Shown piece by piece: positions 52,737 to 61,532 of a stretch of 64,000 nt of DNA. The position numbers were made by a program, and so were the translations under genes. The stretch spans positions 62,001-126,000 of the forward strand of contig JAFLBH010000001.1 in NCBI GenBank assembly GCA_017303905.1. Direction: 5' to 3'. Position 1 is the first letter of the stretch. Every line of letters starts with the position of its first letter. The notes under the pieces are model-generated. The model saw nothing but the letters and a program-made list of their open reading frames with translations, was not told the DNA's origin and did not search any database. Origin of the DNA: Bacteroidota bacterium (GTDB lineage Bacteria; Bacteroidota; Bacteroidia; B-17B0; Aurantibacillaceae).

Positions 52737-52744
52737 TAAAAATA
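52737..52744 (-). promoter_or_regulatory. TATTTTTA box four bases before the EVE gene start
   Basis: On the minus strand, TATTTTTA differs from TAnnTTTG at the last base, followed by TGTC and the ATG. No TTTG lies about 20 bp upstream. Confidence 0.35.
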
Positions 52745-52845
52745 AGAGCTTTATTTAATTCACATCGTCTGTTTTATAATTAATTTTTTCGCATTTGAAA
52801 AGCCGTAAAAATGAGCTACCTTAGTGATTTGATATTAGAAAGAAT

Positions 52846-54270
52846 ATGGGTTGCGGAAATTGTAATACAGGAAGAGGAAATCATAATACAGGTAGCGGAA
52901 TCCCCGCAGGTTGTAATAATAACGGATCGTGTGGCACAACAGGTGGCTGCAATAAGTTAAATGTGTTCGATTGGTTAGGAAACATGAGTTTACCGGCCGG
53001 TCAGCAAGCATTTGATATGGTTGAAATCCGTTTTAAAAATTCTCGAAAAGACTTTTTTAAAAACACGAATGCACTTGCTCTTAATGTTGGCGATATAGTG
53101 GCTGTTGAGGCGAGTCCTGGTCACGACATAGGTGTTGTTTCCTTAACCGGTGAACTAGTGCGCCTTCAGATGAAAAAGAAGGGTGTTAGTTTTGATAGCG
53201 AAGAAACTAAAAAAATTTATCGTAAAGCTAAACAACAGGATATTGATAAATGGCGCGAAGCACAAAGTTTGGAAGTTGCTACCATGTACAAAGCTCGCAC
53301 CATTGCTTTACAGCTTGGCTTACAAATGAAGTTAAGTGATGTAGAGTACCAAGGTGATAAATCAAAAGCTATATTTTATTACACCGCTGATGAGCGCGTT
53401 GACTTTCGTGAACTGATTAAAAAATTAGCGGAAGAATTCAAGGTACGTATTGAAATGCGTCAGATTGGTGCGCGACAAGAGGCTGCCCGATTAGGTGCTA
53501 TTGGCGCATGCGGACGTGAATTATGTTGCAGTACGTGGTTAACAGATTTCCGTACGGTGAGCACCTCTGCAGCACGTTACCAGCAGTTATCGTTAAATCC
53601 ACTCAAATTAGCCGGACAATGCGGAAAACTGAAGTGTTGTTTAAATTATGAGTTGGATGCTTATCAAGACGCCTTGAAAGAATTTCCTCAGATAGATAAC
53701 AAAAAATTACATACGCAAAAAGGTGATGCCTTTTTACAAAAAACAGATATTTTCAGACGATTGCTTTGGTGGTCGTATACGACCGATACGGATGTTTTTA
53801 TTCCTTTAAGTATTAAGCGTGTTAAAGAAATATTAGAGCTCAATGCTAAAGGAGAGAAACCGGAAGATTTGGCTGAAGCTAAAGATTACAGCTCAGCTAA
53901 AATTGCGGTGAAGGAGCCTGATTTCCAAAATGTGGTTGGGCAAGATAGCTTAACGCGTTTTGATTCGAGAAAAAATCAAAATAAAAACAAGAATAAAAAA
54001 CCGCAACACAATAAAGGCGGACAACAAGGTGGCAACAAGAAGCCAAACAATCCACAACAGACCCAGGGAAATAAACAACAAGGTGCTTCAAATAAACCAA
54101 ATAATCAGCAACAAAACAAAGGAACACAACAACAAGGACAAGGTAACAAGCAAAACGCAAAGCCTAATTCAAATAAGCCGCAACAAAAACATCAGCATAA
54201 ACCAAATCCTAATAAAGGTAACCAGCAAAAAGGCAACACTCCCAATGACAATAAGCCAAAAAATAATTAA
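52846..54270 (+). CDS. PSP1/RicT-like protein with low-complexity C-terminal tail
   Basis: This 474-residue protein has a cysteine/glycine/asparagine-rich N terminus (CGNCNTGRGNHNTGSG). A PSP1/RicT domain follows (VEIRFKNSRKDFFKN, MYKARTIALQLGLQM and the cysteine-rich signature GRELCCSTWLTDF, AGQCGKLKCCLNYE). RicT (YaaT) partners help RNase Y maturation in Bacillus. The cysteines there hold Fe-S clusters. The last 110 residues are lysine/asparagine/glutamine/proline-rich and disordered. The end overlaps gldH by 26 bp. This PSP1-gldH adjacency recurs in Bacteroidota. Confidence 0.88.
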   Translation: MGCGNCNTGRGNHNTGSGIPAGCNNNGSCGTTGGCNKLNVFDWLGNMSLPAGQQAFDMVEIRFKNSRKDFFKNTNALALNVGDIVAVEASPGHDIGVVSLTGELVRLQMKKKGVSFDSEETKKIYRKAKQQDIDKWREAQSLEVATMYKARTIALQLGLQMKLSDVEYQGDKSKAIFYYTADERVDFRELIKKLAEEFKVRIEMRQIGARQEAARLGAIGACGRELCCSTWLTDFRTVSTSAARYQQLSLNPLKLAGQCGKLKCCLNYELDAYQDALKEFPQIDNKKLHTQKGDAFLQKTDIFRRLLWWSYTTDTDVFIPLSIKRVKEILELNAKGEKPEDLAEAKDYSSAKIAVKEPDFQNVVGQDSLTRFDSRKNQNKNKNKKPQHNKGGQQGGNKKPNNPQQTQGNKQQGASNKPNNQQQNKGTQQQGQGNKQNAKPNSNKPQQKHQHKPNPNKGNQQKGNTPNDNKPKNN

Positions 54271-54730
54271 ACTAGTTTTTGTTGCGATAATTATTACTTT
54301 TTTGTCGGCATGCAATAATGGTGTTGTTTACAGCAAGTATCAGAATCTTGAAAACAATGAGTGGTATGCAAAAAACAAACTCACTTTCGAAACGGAAGTA
54401 ACCGACGGAAGTTCGTTGCACGATATCAGCTTATTGGTGCGTCATGCCGATTCGTATCCTTACAGCAATTTGTTTTTGTTTTTAACGACTACCTACCCCG
54501 ACGGAAAAATAACTGTTGACACGTTAGAATGTGTTTTAGCGAACGGTAAAGGTGAGTGGCAAGGCAATGGTGCCGGCGATATTTTTGATGCCATTATTCC
54601 TTTGAAAAAGAGTGTACGCTTCCCATTAACAGGCAAATACAGTTTCACATTTGAACAAGCGATGCGTACGGATCCATTACCCATGATAATGGATTTCGGA
54701 ATGGAAATTAAAAAATCAAAAGTGAATTAA
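54245..54730 (+). CDS. gldH: Gliding motility lipoprotein GldH
   Basis: This protein has 161 residues from ATG 54245, which lies inside the end of the PSP1 gene. The lipobox is LSAC with C23 ([20 protein letters not shown], then [12 protein letters not shown]). The mature part fits GldH ([19 protein letters not shown], then [18 protein letters not shown] and [20 protein letters not shown]). GldH is needed for Bacteroidota gliding and for T9SS function in Flavobacterium. This agrees with the T9SS cargo genes in the window. Longer frames upstream are low-complexity shadow. Confidence 0.92.
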   Translation: MTISQKIIKLVFVAIIITFLSACNNGVVYSKYQNLENNEWYAKNKLTFETEVTDGSSLHDISLLVRHADSYPYSNLFLFLTTTYPDGKITVDTLECVLANGKGEWQGNGAGDIFDAIIPLKKSVRFPLTGKYSFTFEQAMRTDPLPMIMDFGMEIKKSKVN

Positions 54731-55629
54731 TCCCTTTTAAAAAACTCCGCTTCTGTAAGTTTAGGAATTGTTTTTAAAAGAGTGTCACTAAGCGAAAAAG
54801 ACCATCCGTTGGTTTTGGATAAATCAAGTGAATAAAACCCCTTCGAATCTTCAAAACCGCCAATTACATCAGATGTTTTATACTCCTTACCTCCATTCCA
54901 TTGTGTGCCGGCCGTTAGATTAATATGCGTTAAAATATTGGGTAATTGTTCTATTTGAACAACATAACCTGATTTAATTACACAACTTCTCACGAATTTG
55001 TTTTTAGTGGTGTAAATATTGAGGATAAAATCCAAATCGGATGTATTCTTTATTTCAAGTACGCGACTCACAACCGTATCATAAATAGGTAATTTAAAAA
55101 ACGAAGTGTAAGGGTCTGCACTCATTTTTATTTCTTGATAACGCACCTTTTCATTTTCAGAGGAAGAACTTGTTTCATCGCTTGAATTAAAAGCATTGAC
55201 TATAAAAAGTAGAAGTGCGACTGCGAGTGGTGCCGCAAATAAAATATACTTGTACTCATTATATGTACTGCCGGACTTTGCATCGACTTTAGCCTTCGCG
55301 TACTTTTCGTATTCTTTTTTGTAATATTCTTGGTAGTATTGTCGTCGTTTTAATTCCTCCTCATTAAAGCTCCAGTTTTTTTGTCCGCTGCTTTGTGTCT
55401 TTTTCTTAACCGCATCGCTGCTCGCGAAACCCTTCAATCGCTGATCGTATTTATAACGACTCGTACTATCAATTAAGATTTCATAAGCGGTGAGGATTTT
55501 CTCAAACTGCTCCTTTCCATTCGGATTTTTATCCGGATGATAAAGCTTAGCCAATCGCCTAAAGGCCGCTTTAATTTGCTCATCGGTAGCGCTAGTTGAA
55601 ACTCCTAATATTTCGTAATGTGTTTGCAA
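54727..55629 (-). CDS. Membrane J-domain protein
   Basis: The first 70 residues are a J domain with [20 protein letters not shown] and the HPD motif ([14 protein letters not shown]). A charged [11 protein letters not shown] stretch leads to a membrane segment (about 130-150, [18 protein letters not shown]). The remaining 150 residues lie outside the membrane, probably in the periplasm. J-proteins stimulate Hsp70 ATPases. A membrane-anchored one may tie DnaK to a membrane process. TTG 55629 (MQTHYEIL) is chosen because TTG 55638 falls in the terminator T tract of the preceding gene. Confidence 0.85.
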   Translation of the reverse strand: MQTHYEILGVSTSATDEQIKAAFRRLAKLYHPDKNPNGKEQFEKILTAYEILIDSTSRYKYDQRLKGFASSDAVKKKTQSSGQKNWSFNEEELKRRQYYQEYYKKEYEKYAKAKVDAKSGSTYNEYKYILFAAPLAVALLLFIVNAFNSSDETSSSSENEKVRYQEIKMSADPYTSFFKLPIYDTVVSRVLEIKNTSDLDFILNIYTTKNKFVRSCVIKSGYVVQIEQLPNILTHINLTAGTQWNGGKEYKTSDVIGGFEDSKGFYSLDLSKTNGWSFSLSDTLLKTIPKLTEAEFFKRD

Positions 55630-55637
55630 TAAAAACA

Positions 55638-55660
55638 AAAAGCCCCGTTATGGGGCTTTC
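55638..55660 (-). terminator. Terminator of the oligopeptide-binding gene
   Basis: GAAAGCCCC (minus strand, 55660-55652) and GGGGCTTTTT (55646-55637) form an 8-bp stem with a 5-base loop, then TTTTTGTTTTTA. The J-protein start codon sits in the T tract, so the two genes are packed closely. Confidence 0.75.
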
Positions 55661-55676
55661 AGATAAGTAAGATAAA

Positions 55677-57413
55677 TTATTTCTTTTCTCCTTTATTCTC
55701 TTCTGGACTCGAAATCATAACACGTGTCAAATCAATGTAACGCATCGGGTTCACATTAAAGTTTTTCAAACGTGAACTAATTAAACGGTAATTACTTTCG
55801 TACCAAAGTACAATAAGAGGTGCTTCATCCATGAGAATTTGCTCAGCACGAAGAAAGTTCACATAAGAACTATCGCGATTACGCGCATCACGACCTGCTT
55901 TGTAATATTTATCAAACTCAGCGTTAACGTAACGTTGCGTGTTTGGATAAGATACTTTTCCTGTATCTGTAGGCACAGGCTCTCCATAGAAAACAGATAA
56001 GAAAGATTCCGGACTTGGGTAATCGGCAATCCATCCATCGCGGAAAATATGTCCTTGACCCTTAACCTGTAAATTAAATTTATCCCCGTTTGGTAATGAT
56101 TCGAAAGTGATATTTACACCAAGCACTTCTTTTATTTGTTTTTGTATTTCAGCTGCCACAGTATTGTTACGTGAGTTTCCTGAATTTACCAATAATGAAA
56201 CCTCAGGGAAACCAACTCCTTTAGGATAACCTGCTTCAATTAATAATTTACGTGCTTTCTCAGGATCGAAAGAATACCCTTTAATTTGAGAAACTTTGTA
56301 AGTATTGAATGTAGGAGGGGTTATACCGTAAGTACCCGGACCATATGCCTGACCTTGTAAAACCTTATCGATAATTTTATCGCGATCAATCGCATAGTTA
56401 AACGCCTGACGAACTTTTACGTTGTTAAATGGAGCCTTATTGATATTAAACACATAATACTGACTCACCATTTCAGAGCTTCTCTCAAGTATAAATGCAG
56501 GCGGATGATTTTCAAAATCCTTAATATTTTCCTCTACAATCATACGAACACTGTTTGAAGGAATAGTACCAATGTATTCACATTTACCCTCTTTAAACGC
56601 TGTTAATCCTTCCTCTGTAGAGTTTAGAATATTGATGATAACACTATCTAAATATGGCAATGAATTTCCTTTTTCATCCTTGCCATAATAGTTTTCGTTT
56701 CGCGTTAAAACAATATGTTTCGGATTCGAATATTTTGTGTTGTAAACGAATGGACCGGCTCCAACTTTCAAGTTTTCATAATTCACTTTGTAAGCCTCTT
56801 CGCTTATGATCGAAGTAACCGGATTCGCCAAAATTTGAAGAAATATACCGGATGCATTATTAAGCGTTATACTGAAAGTATACTTATCTATCAACTTAAA
56901 CCCTTTAAGCTCAGATTTTTGTCCTTTTGATGTAGCTTCAAAATATTCGTTTGCGCCTAAAATTCGATCTTTACAAACCGTAGCAAAATGCATGTTACTT
57001 GGACGATCCGTACAAAGTAATTCAAAAGTAAATTTCACATCATTGGCAGTTACTTCTGCACCTTTACCGCCCTCATTTTCAGGATTTTGAAAATATACCC
57101 CTTTTCTTAAATGAAAGGTTATAGTCTTGCCGTCTTCCGAAATATCCCATTTTTCAGCTAAACCCGGAATTGGTTCTAAAGTTTTAGGATTTAATCGCAC
57201 CAAGCCCTCATGAATTTGACCTGCGACTAAACCTTCAATATAATTAGTTGTGGCCTGAGGAAATATACTTTTAGGCAATGTTACCTCGGAAATCCTTAAA
57301 AAACCGCCACTTCCCTCTGATCTTTGCCCGTTACTATCGTCTTTTTGTCCGCCACAAGCCGCAAGTACCGCTGAAAAGGCAATAATTTGGCTGTATTTCA
57401 ATAGGATATTCAT
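55677..57413 (-). CDS. Oligopeptide/dipeptide ABC-transporter substrate-binding lipoprotein
   Basis: This 578-residue SBP family 5 protein has lipobox VLAAC with C20 followed by GGQKDDSNG. The family signature AEKWDISEDGKTITFHLRKG is present, along with TANDVKFTFELLC and PFNNVKVRQAFNYAIDRDK further along. Partner permeases and ATPases are not near. In Bacteroidota such orphan SBPs are common. It has its own promoter (TTTG-N20-TAGATTTG). Likely peptide scavenging or murein peptide recycling. The exact ligand is unknown. Confidence 0.93.
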   Translation of the reverse strand: MNILLKYSQIIAFSAVLAACGGQKDDSNGQRSEGSGGFLRISEVTLPKSIFPQATTNYIEGLVAGQIHEGLVRLNPKTLEPIPGLAEKWDISEDGKTITFHLRKGVYFQNPENEGGKGAEVTANDVKFTFELLCTDRPSNMHFATVCKDRILGANEYFEATSKGQKSELKGFKLIDKYTFSITLNNASGIFLQILANPVTSIISEEAYKVNYENLKVGAGPFVYNTKYSNPKHIVLTRNENYYGKDEKGNSLPYLDSVIINILNSTEEGLTAFKEGKCEYIGTIPSNSVRMIVEENIKDFENHPPAFILERSSEMVSQYYVFNINKAPFNNVKVRQAFNYAIDRDKIIDKVLQGQAYGPGTYGITPPTFNTYKVSQIKGYSFDPEKARKLLIEAGYPKGVGFPEVSLLVNSGNSRNNTVAAEIQKQIKEVLGVNITFESLPNGDKFNLQVKGQGHIFRDGWIADYPSPESFLSVFYGEPVPTDTGKVSYPNTQRYVNAEFDKYYKAGRDARNRDSSYVNFLRAEQILMDEAPLIVLWYESNYRLISSRLKNFNVNPMRYIDLTRVMISSPEENKGEKK

Positions 57414-57429
57414 AAAAAAAATTTATTTG

Positions 57430-57461
57430 CAAATCTACCTAAAGATAAAGCAATTTTCAAA
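57430..57461 (-). promoter_or_regulatory. Promoter of the substrate-binding lipoprotein gene
   Basis: On the minus strand TTTG (57461-57458), exactly 20 bp and TAGATTTG (57437-57430) form a full Bacteroidota promoter with a leader of roughly 11 bases. Confidence 0.7.
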
Positions 57462-57549
57462 ATCAGGCAAATCCGTAATTTTTTTGAAATTTATTTTGTT
57501 ATTTTAAAATATCGTTTTAATATTGCAACGCCGTTAATGCGGGCATTTT

Positions 57550-57557
57550 TAGATTTA
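57550..57557 (+). promoter_or_regulatory. TAGATTTA box four bases before the secreted-protein start
   Basis: TAGATTTA differs from TAnnTTTG at the last base and is followed by GTCG and ATG 57562. The nearest TTG upstream is 24 bp away. Confidence 0.35.
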
Positions 57558-57561
57558 GTCG

Positions 57562-58374
57562 ATGAAAAAAATATTTCTATACGTTTTTGCGCTTGGGTCG
57601 TTCTCCTATAACGCCTTTTCACAAGGCGGCGTTATTATCTTAGAAGGTAACTATCAAGGTAAGAACCTTTACGTACAGAATCCTTACGGTAGTGGTGGTG
57701 TTGGTTTCTGCGTATCAGAGGTATTAGTTAATGGTAACATTACAACCGATGAGACTAACTCGAGTGCATTTGAAATCGACTTCAAACCTCACAAATTAAC
57801 CATTGGTGAGAAAGTTGAAATTAAGATTAAACATAAAGAAGATTGCAAACCAAAAGTATTGAACCCTGAGGTTTTAAAACCAAAGAGTACTTTTGAGGTG
57901 ATTAGCATGAGTGTTGATAAAGATGGTACTGTTAAATGGGAAACCAAATCTGAAACCGGAAAGTTACCTTTTGCTGTTGAACAATTCCGTTGGAATAAAT
58001 GGGTAAAAGTTGGTGAGGTTGACGGAAACGGTACGCCTACAACCAATCCTTATTCTTTCAAAATTCAACCACATTCAGGTAAAAATCAGGTGCGTGTTCG
58101 TCAAACTGATTATAGTGGTCAGCCTCGTTTATCTAAGCCGGTTGATTTTATGTCAGATGTTCCTGAAATCAACTTTGCGCCATTAAAAGCTTCTAAAAAC
58201 ATTAATTTCTACACTTCCGGCGAAAAACCTATTGAAACAATGTATGAGATTTACGATCAATATGGTAATATCGTTAAAAAAGGTTTTGGTTCTATCGTAG
58301 ATGTATCTAACCTTCCAAAAGGCGGTTATTTCTTAAACTTTGATAACAAAATGGGTGAATTCGTTAAGAAGTAA
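57562..58374 (+). CDS. Secreted protein of unknown function
   Basis: This 270-residue protein has a signal peptide (MKKIFLYVFALGSFSYNAFS, cut before QGGVI). The mature part starts GVIILEGNYQGKNLYVQNPY and has a strand-rich domain with the cysteine pair VGFCVSEV and KEDCKPKV. A second domain resembles a fibronectin-like sandwich (FAVEQFRWNKWVKVGEV). The C-terminal 60 residues (YEIYDQYGNIVKKGFGS, then VDVSNLPKGGYFLNF) look like a short T9SS type A sorting domain, but the YPNP word is missing. Function unknown. Confidence 0.75.
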   Translation: MKKIFLYVFALGSFSYNAFSQGGVIILEGNYQGKNLYVQNPYGSGGVGFCVSEVLVNGNITTDETNSSAFEIDFKPHKLTIGEKVEIKIKHKEDCKPKVLNPEVLKPKSTFEVISMSVDKDGTVKWETKSETGKLPFAVEQFRWNKWVKVGEVDGNGTPTTNPYSFKIQPHSGKNQVRVRQTDYSGQPRLSKPVDFMSDVPEINFAPLKASKNINFYTSGEKPIETMYEIYDQYGNIVKKGFGSIVDVSNLPKGGYFLNFDNKMGEFVKK

Positions 58375-58397
58375 TCCAAACAAAAACAAATATTAAG

Positions 58398-58425
58398 AAA
58401 GCCTCCGATCTCGGAGGCTTTTTTG
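58398..58425 (+). terminator. Intrinsic terminator after the secreted-protein gene
   Basis: AAAGCCTCCGA (58398-58408) and TCGGAGGCTTT (58411-58421) form a perfect 11-bp stem with a 2-base loop, followed by TTTT. Confidence 0.85.
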
Positions 58426-58439
58426 TTGCTATAAATACC

Positions 58440-58447
58440 TAAATTTG
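58440..58447 (+). promoter_or_regulatory. TAAATTTG box five bases before the biotin carrier start
   Basis: Exact TAnnTTTG match ending five bases before ATG 58453. TTTG lies 14 bp upstream (58422-58425), shorter than the usual spacing. A leaderless mRNA is likely if the box is used. Confidence 0.42.
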
Positions 58448-58452
58448 CACCT

Positions 58453-58962
58453 ATGTATAAAGTATCCATTAACGGCAAAAAAGCCTTAAAAACCGATATA
58501 AAGGCTAAAAACGGAATCATTAACGGTACACTGAATGATGAAAAAATAGAGGCTTCTATTATTGAAACGAATCCTGGCGAATTTCATCTACTTTTCAATA
58601 ACAAATCTTACAACTTCAATATAGTTAAAGCCGATTTCTCCGAAAAAAAATTGGTTTTAAAAGTGAATGGGCAAAAATTCTACGTTGATGTAAAGGATAA
58701 ATTTGATGAGCTTCTTCATAACCTTGGAATGGATAATGTTGCCTCCAAAAAAGTAAATGATATCAAAGCCCCTATGCCAGGAATGGTATTAAATATTTTG
58801 GTTGGTGAAGGCCAAGCTGTAAAAAAAGGTGATTCTTTATTGGTACTCGAGGCTATGAAAATGGAGAACATTCTTAAATCCCCTGCCGACGGTGTTATAA
58901 AAAAAGTTGTCGCATCAAAAGGAACTGCTGTTGAAAAGAATCAATTATTAATTCAGTTTTAA
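58453..58962 (+). CDS. Biotin carboxyl carrier protein
   Basis: This 169-residue protein ends in a biotinyl domain with the target lysine K136 in LEAMKMENIL and the supporting glycine-rich loop PMPGMVLNILVGEGQAVKKG. The N-terminal 100 residues form another small domain (VNGQKFYVDVKDKFDELLH), as in carrier subunits of acyl-CoA carboxylases. The carboxylase subunits are not adjacent, so it may serve acetyl-CoA, propionyl-CoA or oxaloacetate carboxylase. It is the first gene of the carrier-SOD-aspS run. Confidence 0.92.
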   Translation: MYKVSINGKKALKTDIKAKNGIINGTLNDEKIEASIIETNPGEFHLLFNNKSYNFNIVKADFSEKKLVLKVNGQKFYVDVKDKFDELLHNLGMDNVASKKVNDIKAPMPGMVLNILVGEGQAVKKGDSLLVLEAMKMENILKSPADGVIKKVVASKGTAVEKNQLLIQF

Positions 58963-58963
58963 A

Positions 58964-59695
58964 ATGAGTCATCATCGTCGTGATTTTTTAAAGAAGAGCG
59001 CCTTACTTGGATTAGCAAGTATTGCAGGGAATTTAATTGGAGAAGAAAAATTAAAAACACTGGATGATTTAGCGTTCATTAACGAAACATCCCACACATT
59101 GCCCGCATTACCATATGCCTACAATGCCTTGGAGCCGTTTATTGACGCGCAAACCATGGAAATTCACCATAGCAAACATCATAAAGCTTACGTCGATAAA
59201 TTAAATGCTGCCTTAAAAGACTTTAAAGGTGATGCCGCCCTGGTCTCGTTGTTTGCGCAAGTTTCAAAACTAGATACCGCTATTCGAAACAATGGCGGCG
59301 GACATTACAATCATTCTCTTTTTTGGACTTTAATGCAACCTAATAAAGAAGGTAAAAAAATTATTGCTGAAGGAAAAATTGCGGAGGCTATTACAACACA
59401 CTTTCAATCATTCGAAAATTTCCAAAAAGAGTTTACTGAAAAAGCAACGAAAGTTTTTGGAAGCGGATGGTGCTGGTTAATCGAGCAAGACGGTAAATTA
59501 AAAATTACCACTACACCGAATCAGGACAATCCATTAATGGATGTTGTTAGCAATAAAGGGAAACCACTTTTGGCTCTCGATGTTTGGGAACATGCTTATT
59601 ATCTAAAATATCAAAACAAACGTGCCGATTACATCAGTAATTGGTGGAATGTGATAAACTGGGATAAAGTAAACGAATTATATACTACTAAATAA
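58964..59695 (+). CDS. Iron/manganese superoxide dismutase with Tat-type signal
   Basis: This 243-residue enzyme has metal ligands H68 (MEIHHSKHH), H117 (HYNHSLFW) and the aspartate and histidine of [15 protein letters not shown]. It starts with [20 protein letters not shown], a twin-arginine motif (RR-x-F-L-K) and hydrophobic stretch, so it should leave the cytoplasm folded. The [15 protein letters not shown] region begins the mature enzyme. Fe versus Mn cannot be decided from the motifs seen. One base separates it from the carrier gene. Confidence 0.93.
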   Translation: MSHHRRDFLKKSALLGLASIAGNLIGEEKLKTLDDLAFINETSHTLPALPYAYNALEPFIDAQTMEIHHSKHHKAYVDKLNAALKDFKGDAALVSLFAQVSKLDTAIRNNGGGHYNHSLFWTLMQPNKEGKKIIAEGKIAEAITTHFQSFENFQKEFTEKATKVFGSGWCWLIEQDGKLKITTTPNQDNPLMDVVSNKGKPLLALDVWEHAYYLKYQNKRADYISNWWNVINWDKVNELYTTK

Positions 59696-59700
59696 ATTTT

Positions 59701-61467
59701 ATGTTACGTACTGCGACTTGCGGCGATCTTAGAATTACCGATGTGAATAAAGAAGTGACCTTGTGTGGCTGGGTTCAAAAAACACGCGACCTGGGCGGGA
59801 TGACTTTTATTGACCTTCGCGATCGATATGGTGTTACACAATTAACTTTTAATCCTGACTGGAATAAAACTTTGTGCGAGCAAGCGCGTTCGGTAAGTCG
59901 TGAATTTGTTTTACAAGTAAAGGGAATTGTTATTGAGCGCGAAAGTAAAAACAAAAATAATCCTACCGGCGAAATTGAAATTAAAGTTACTGAACTCAAT
60001 ATATTAAACGCAGCCATTACTCCACCATTCACCATTGAAGACGAAACGGATGGCGGTGATGAATTACGCATGAAATACCGTTACCTGGATTTGCGTCGTA
60101 ACATCGTAAGAAAAAATTTAGAGTTACGCCATCGTATGGCTATTGAAACGCGTAACTACTTAGACAAACAAAATTTCCTGGAAGTAGAAACTCCGGTACT
60201 TATTAAATCTACTCCTGAAGGCGCGCGTGATTTCGTTGTGCCTAGTCGTGTGCATAATGGATCCTTTTATGCTTTACCGCAAAGTCCGCAAACCTTTAAG
60301 CAATTACTTATGGTAAGTGGTTTCGATCGTTATTACCAAATCGTGAAATGTTTCCGTGATGAAGATTTGCGTGCTGACAGACAGCCTGAGTTTACACAGA
60401 TAGACTGTGAGATGAGTTTTGTGGAGCAAGAAGATATTTTACAAACCTTTGAAGGATTAGTAAAGCATCTTTTCAAAACAGTTAAAGGCGTTGATATTTC
60501 AACCATGCCACGCATGAGTTATGCTGATGCCATGAAATATTACGGCAACGATAAACCGGATACACGCTTTGAAATGAAGTTCGCGGAACTGAATGATGTT
60601 GTAAAGGGAAAAGATTTTAAAGTATTTAATGATGCTGAATTGGTTGTTGGTATTTGCGCTAAAGGAGCAGCAGACTATACGCGTAAACAATTAGATGAAT
60701 TAACTGAGTTTGTAAAACGCCCGCAAATTGGCGCTACCGGTTTAGTTTATGCGCGTTATAATACCGACGGAACAATTAAATCAAGTGTAGATAAATTTTA
60801 CACAGAAGAGGATTTAAAGAAATGGGCCGCGGCATTTAATGCACAGCCCGGTGATTTAATGTTGATCTTAGCCGGAAACGAAGAAAAAACACGCAAAGCA
60901 TTAAGCGAACTTCGATTAGAAATGGGAAGCCGCTTAGGTTTACGCGATAGAAATAAATTCTCCTGTTTGTGGGTGATTGATTTTCCATTATTGGAATGGA
61001 ATGAAAATGACACTAACTTACTGGAGTCATTACGCGGACGATGGGTGGCTAAACATCATCCGTTTACTTCACCAAAACCTGAAGATATTGCGTTACTCGA
61101 CAGCAATCCGGGAGCCGTTAGAGCCAATGCTTATGACATGGTAATTAATGGTGTTGAAGTGGGTGGCGGAAGTATCCGTATTTTCAGCAAAGATTTACAA
61201 GCCAAAATGTTTTCTGTACTTGGATTTAGTAAAGAGGAAGCTCAGAATCAATTTGGATTTTTAATGAATGCATTTGAGTTTGGTGCACCTCCGCACGGCG
61301 GAATTGCATTTGGATTTGATCGTTTATGCTCTTTATTTGGCGGGGTTGATTCTATCCGCGACTTTATCGCCTTCCCAAAAAATAATGCAGGAAAAGATAT
61401 GATGATTGAAAGTCCGAGTACAATCAGCGACGAGCAATTAAAAGAACTAGGAATAAAATTAGCCTAA
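59701..61467 (+). CDS. aspS: Aspartyl-tRNA synthetase
   Basis: This 588-residue bacterial-type class II synthetase has an OB anticodon domain ([20 protein letters not shown]) and the class II core ([17 protein letters not shown], then [18 protein letters not shown]). A GAD insert domain lies in the middle, and the C-terminal motif 3 is [15 protein letters not shown]. The length is normal. Last gene of the run, ended by a perfect 14-bp terminator. Confidence 0.97.
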   Translation: MLRTATCGDLRITDVNKEVTLCGWVQKTRDLGGMTFIDLRDRYGVTQLTFNPDWNKTLCEQARSVSREFVLQVKGIVIERESKNKNNPTGEIEIKVTELNILNAAITPPFTIEDETDGGDELRMKYRYLDLRRNIVRKNLELRHRMAIETRNYLDKQNFLEVETPVLIKSTPEGARDFVVPSRVHNGSFYALPQSPQTFKQLLMVSGFDRYYQIVKCFRDEDLRADRQPEFTQIDCEMSFVEQEDILQTFEGLVKHLFKTVKGVDISTMPRMSYADAMKYYGNDKPDTRFEMKFAELNDVVKGKDFKVFNDAELVVGICAKGAADYTRKQLDELTEFVKRPQIGATGLVYARYNTDGTIKSSVDKFYTEEDLKKWAAAFNAQPGDLMLILAGNEEKTRKALSELRLEMGSRLGLRDRNKFSCLWVIDFPLLEWNENDTNLLESLRGRWVAKHHPFTSPKPEDIALLDSNPGAVRANAYDMVINGVEVGGGSIRIFSKDLQAKMFSVLGFSKEEAQNQFGFLMNAFEFGAPPHGGIAFGFDRLCSLFGGVDSIRDFIAFPKNNAGKDMMIESPSTISDEQLKELGIKLA

Positions 61468-61485
61468 ATAATTTTCGATTCAATA

Positions 61486-61515
61486 AAAAAGGCATCTCAA
61501 ATGAGATGCCTTTTT
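61486..61515. terminator. Bidirectional terminator between aspS and the M1 aminopeptidase
   Basis: AAAAAGGCATCTCA (61486-61499) and TGAGATGCCTTTTT (61502-61515) form a perfect 14-bp stem with a 2-base loop, suited to both convergent genes. Confidence 0.9.
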
Positions 61516-61532
61516 ATTAAATGAAGATTATA

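Noticed and set aside
53960-54244. Long lysine/asparagine-rich frame upstream of gldH
   Set aside because: It is the +1 frame of the PSP1 low-complexity tail. The real start is ATG 54245 with a lipobox.
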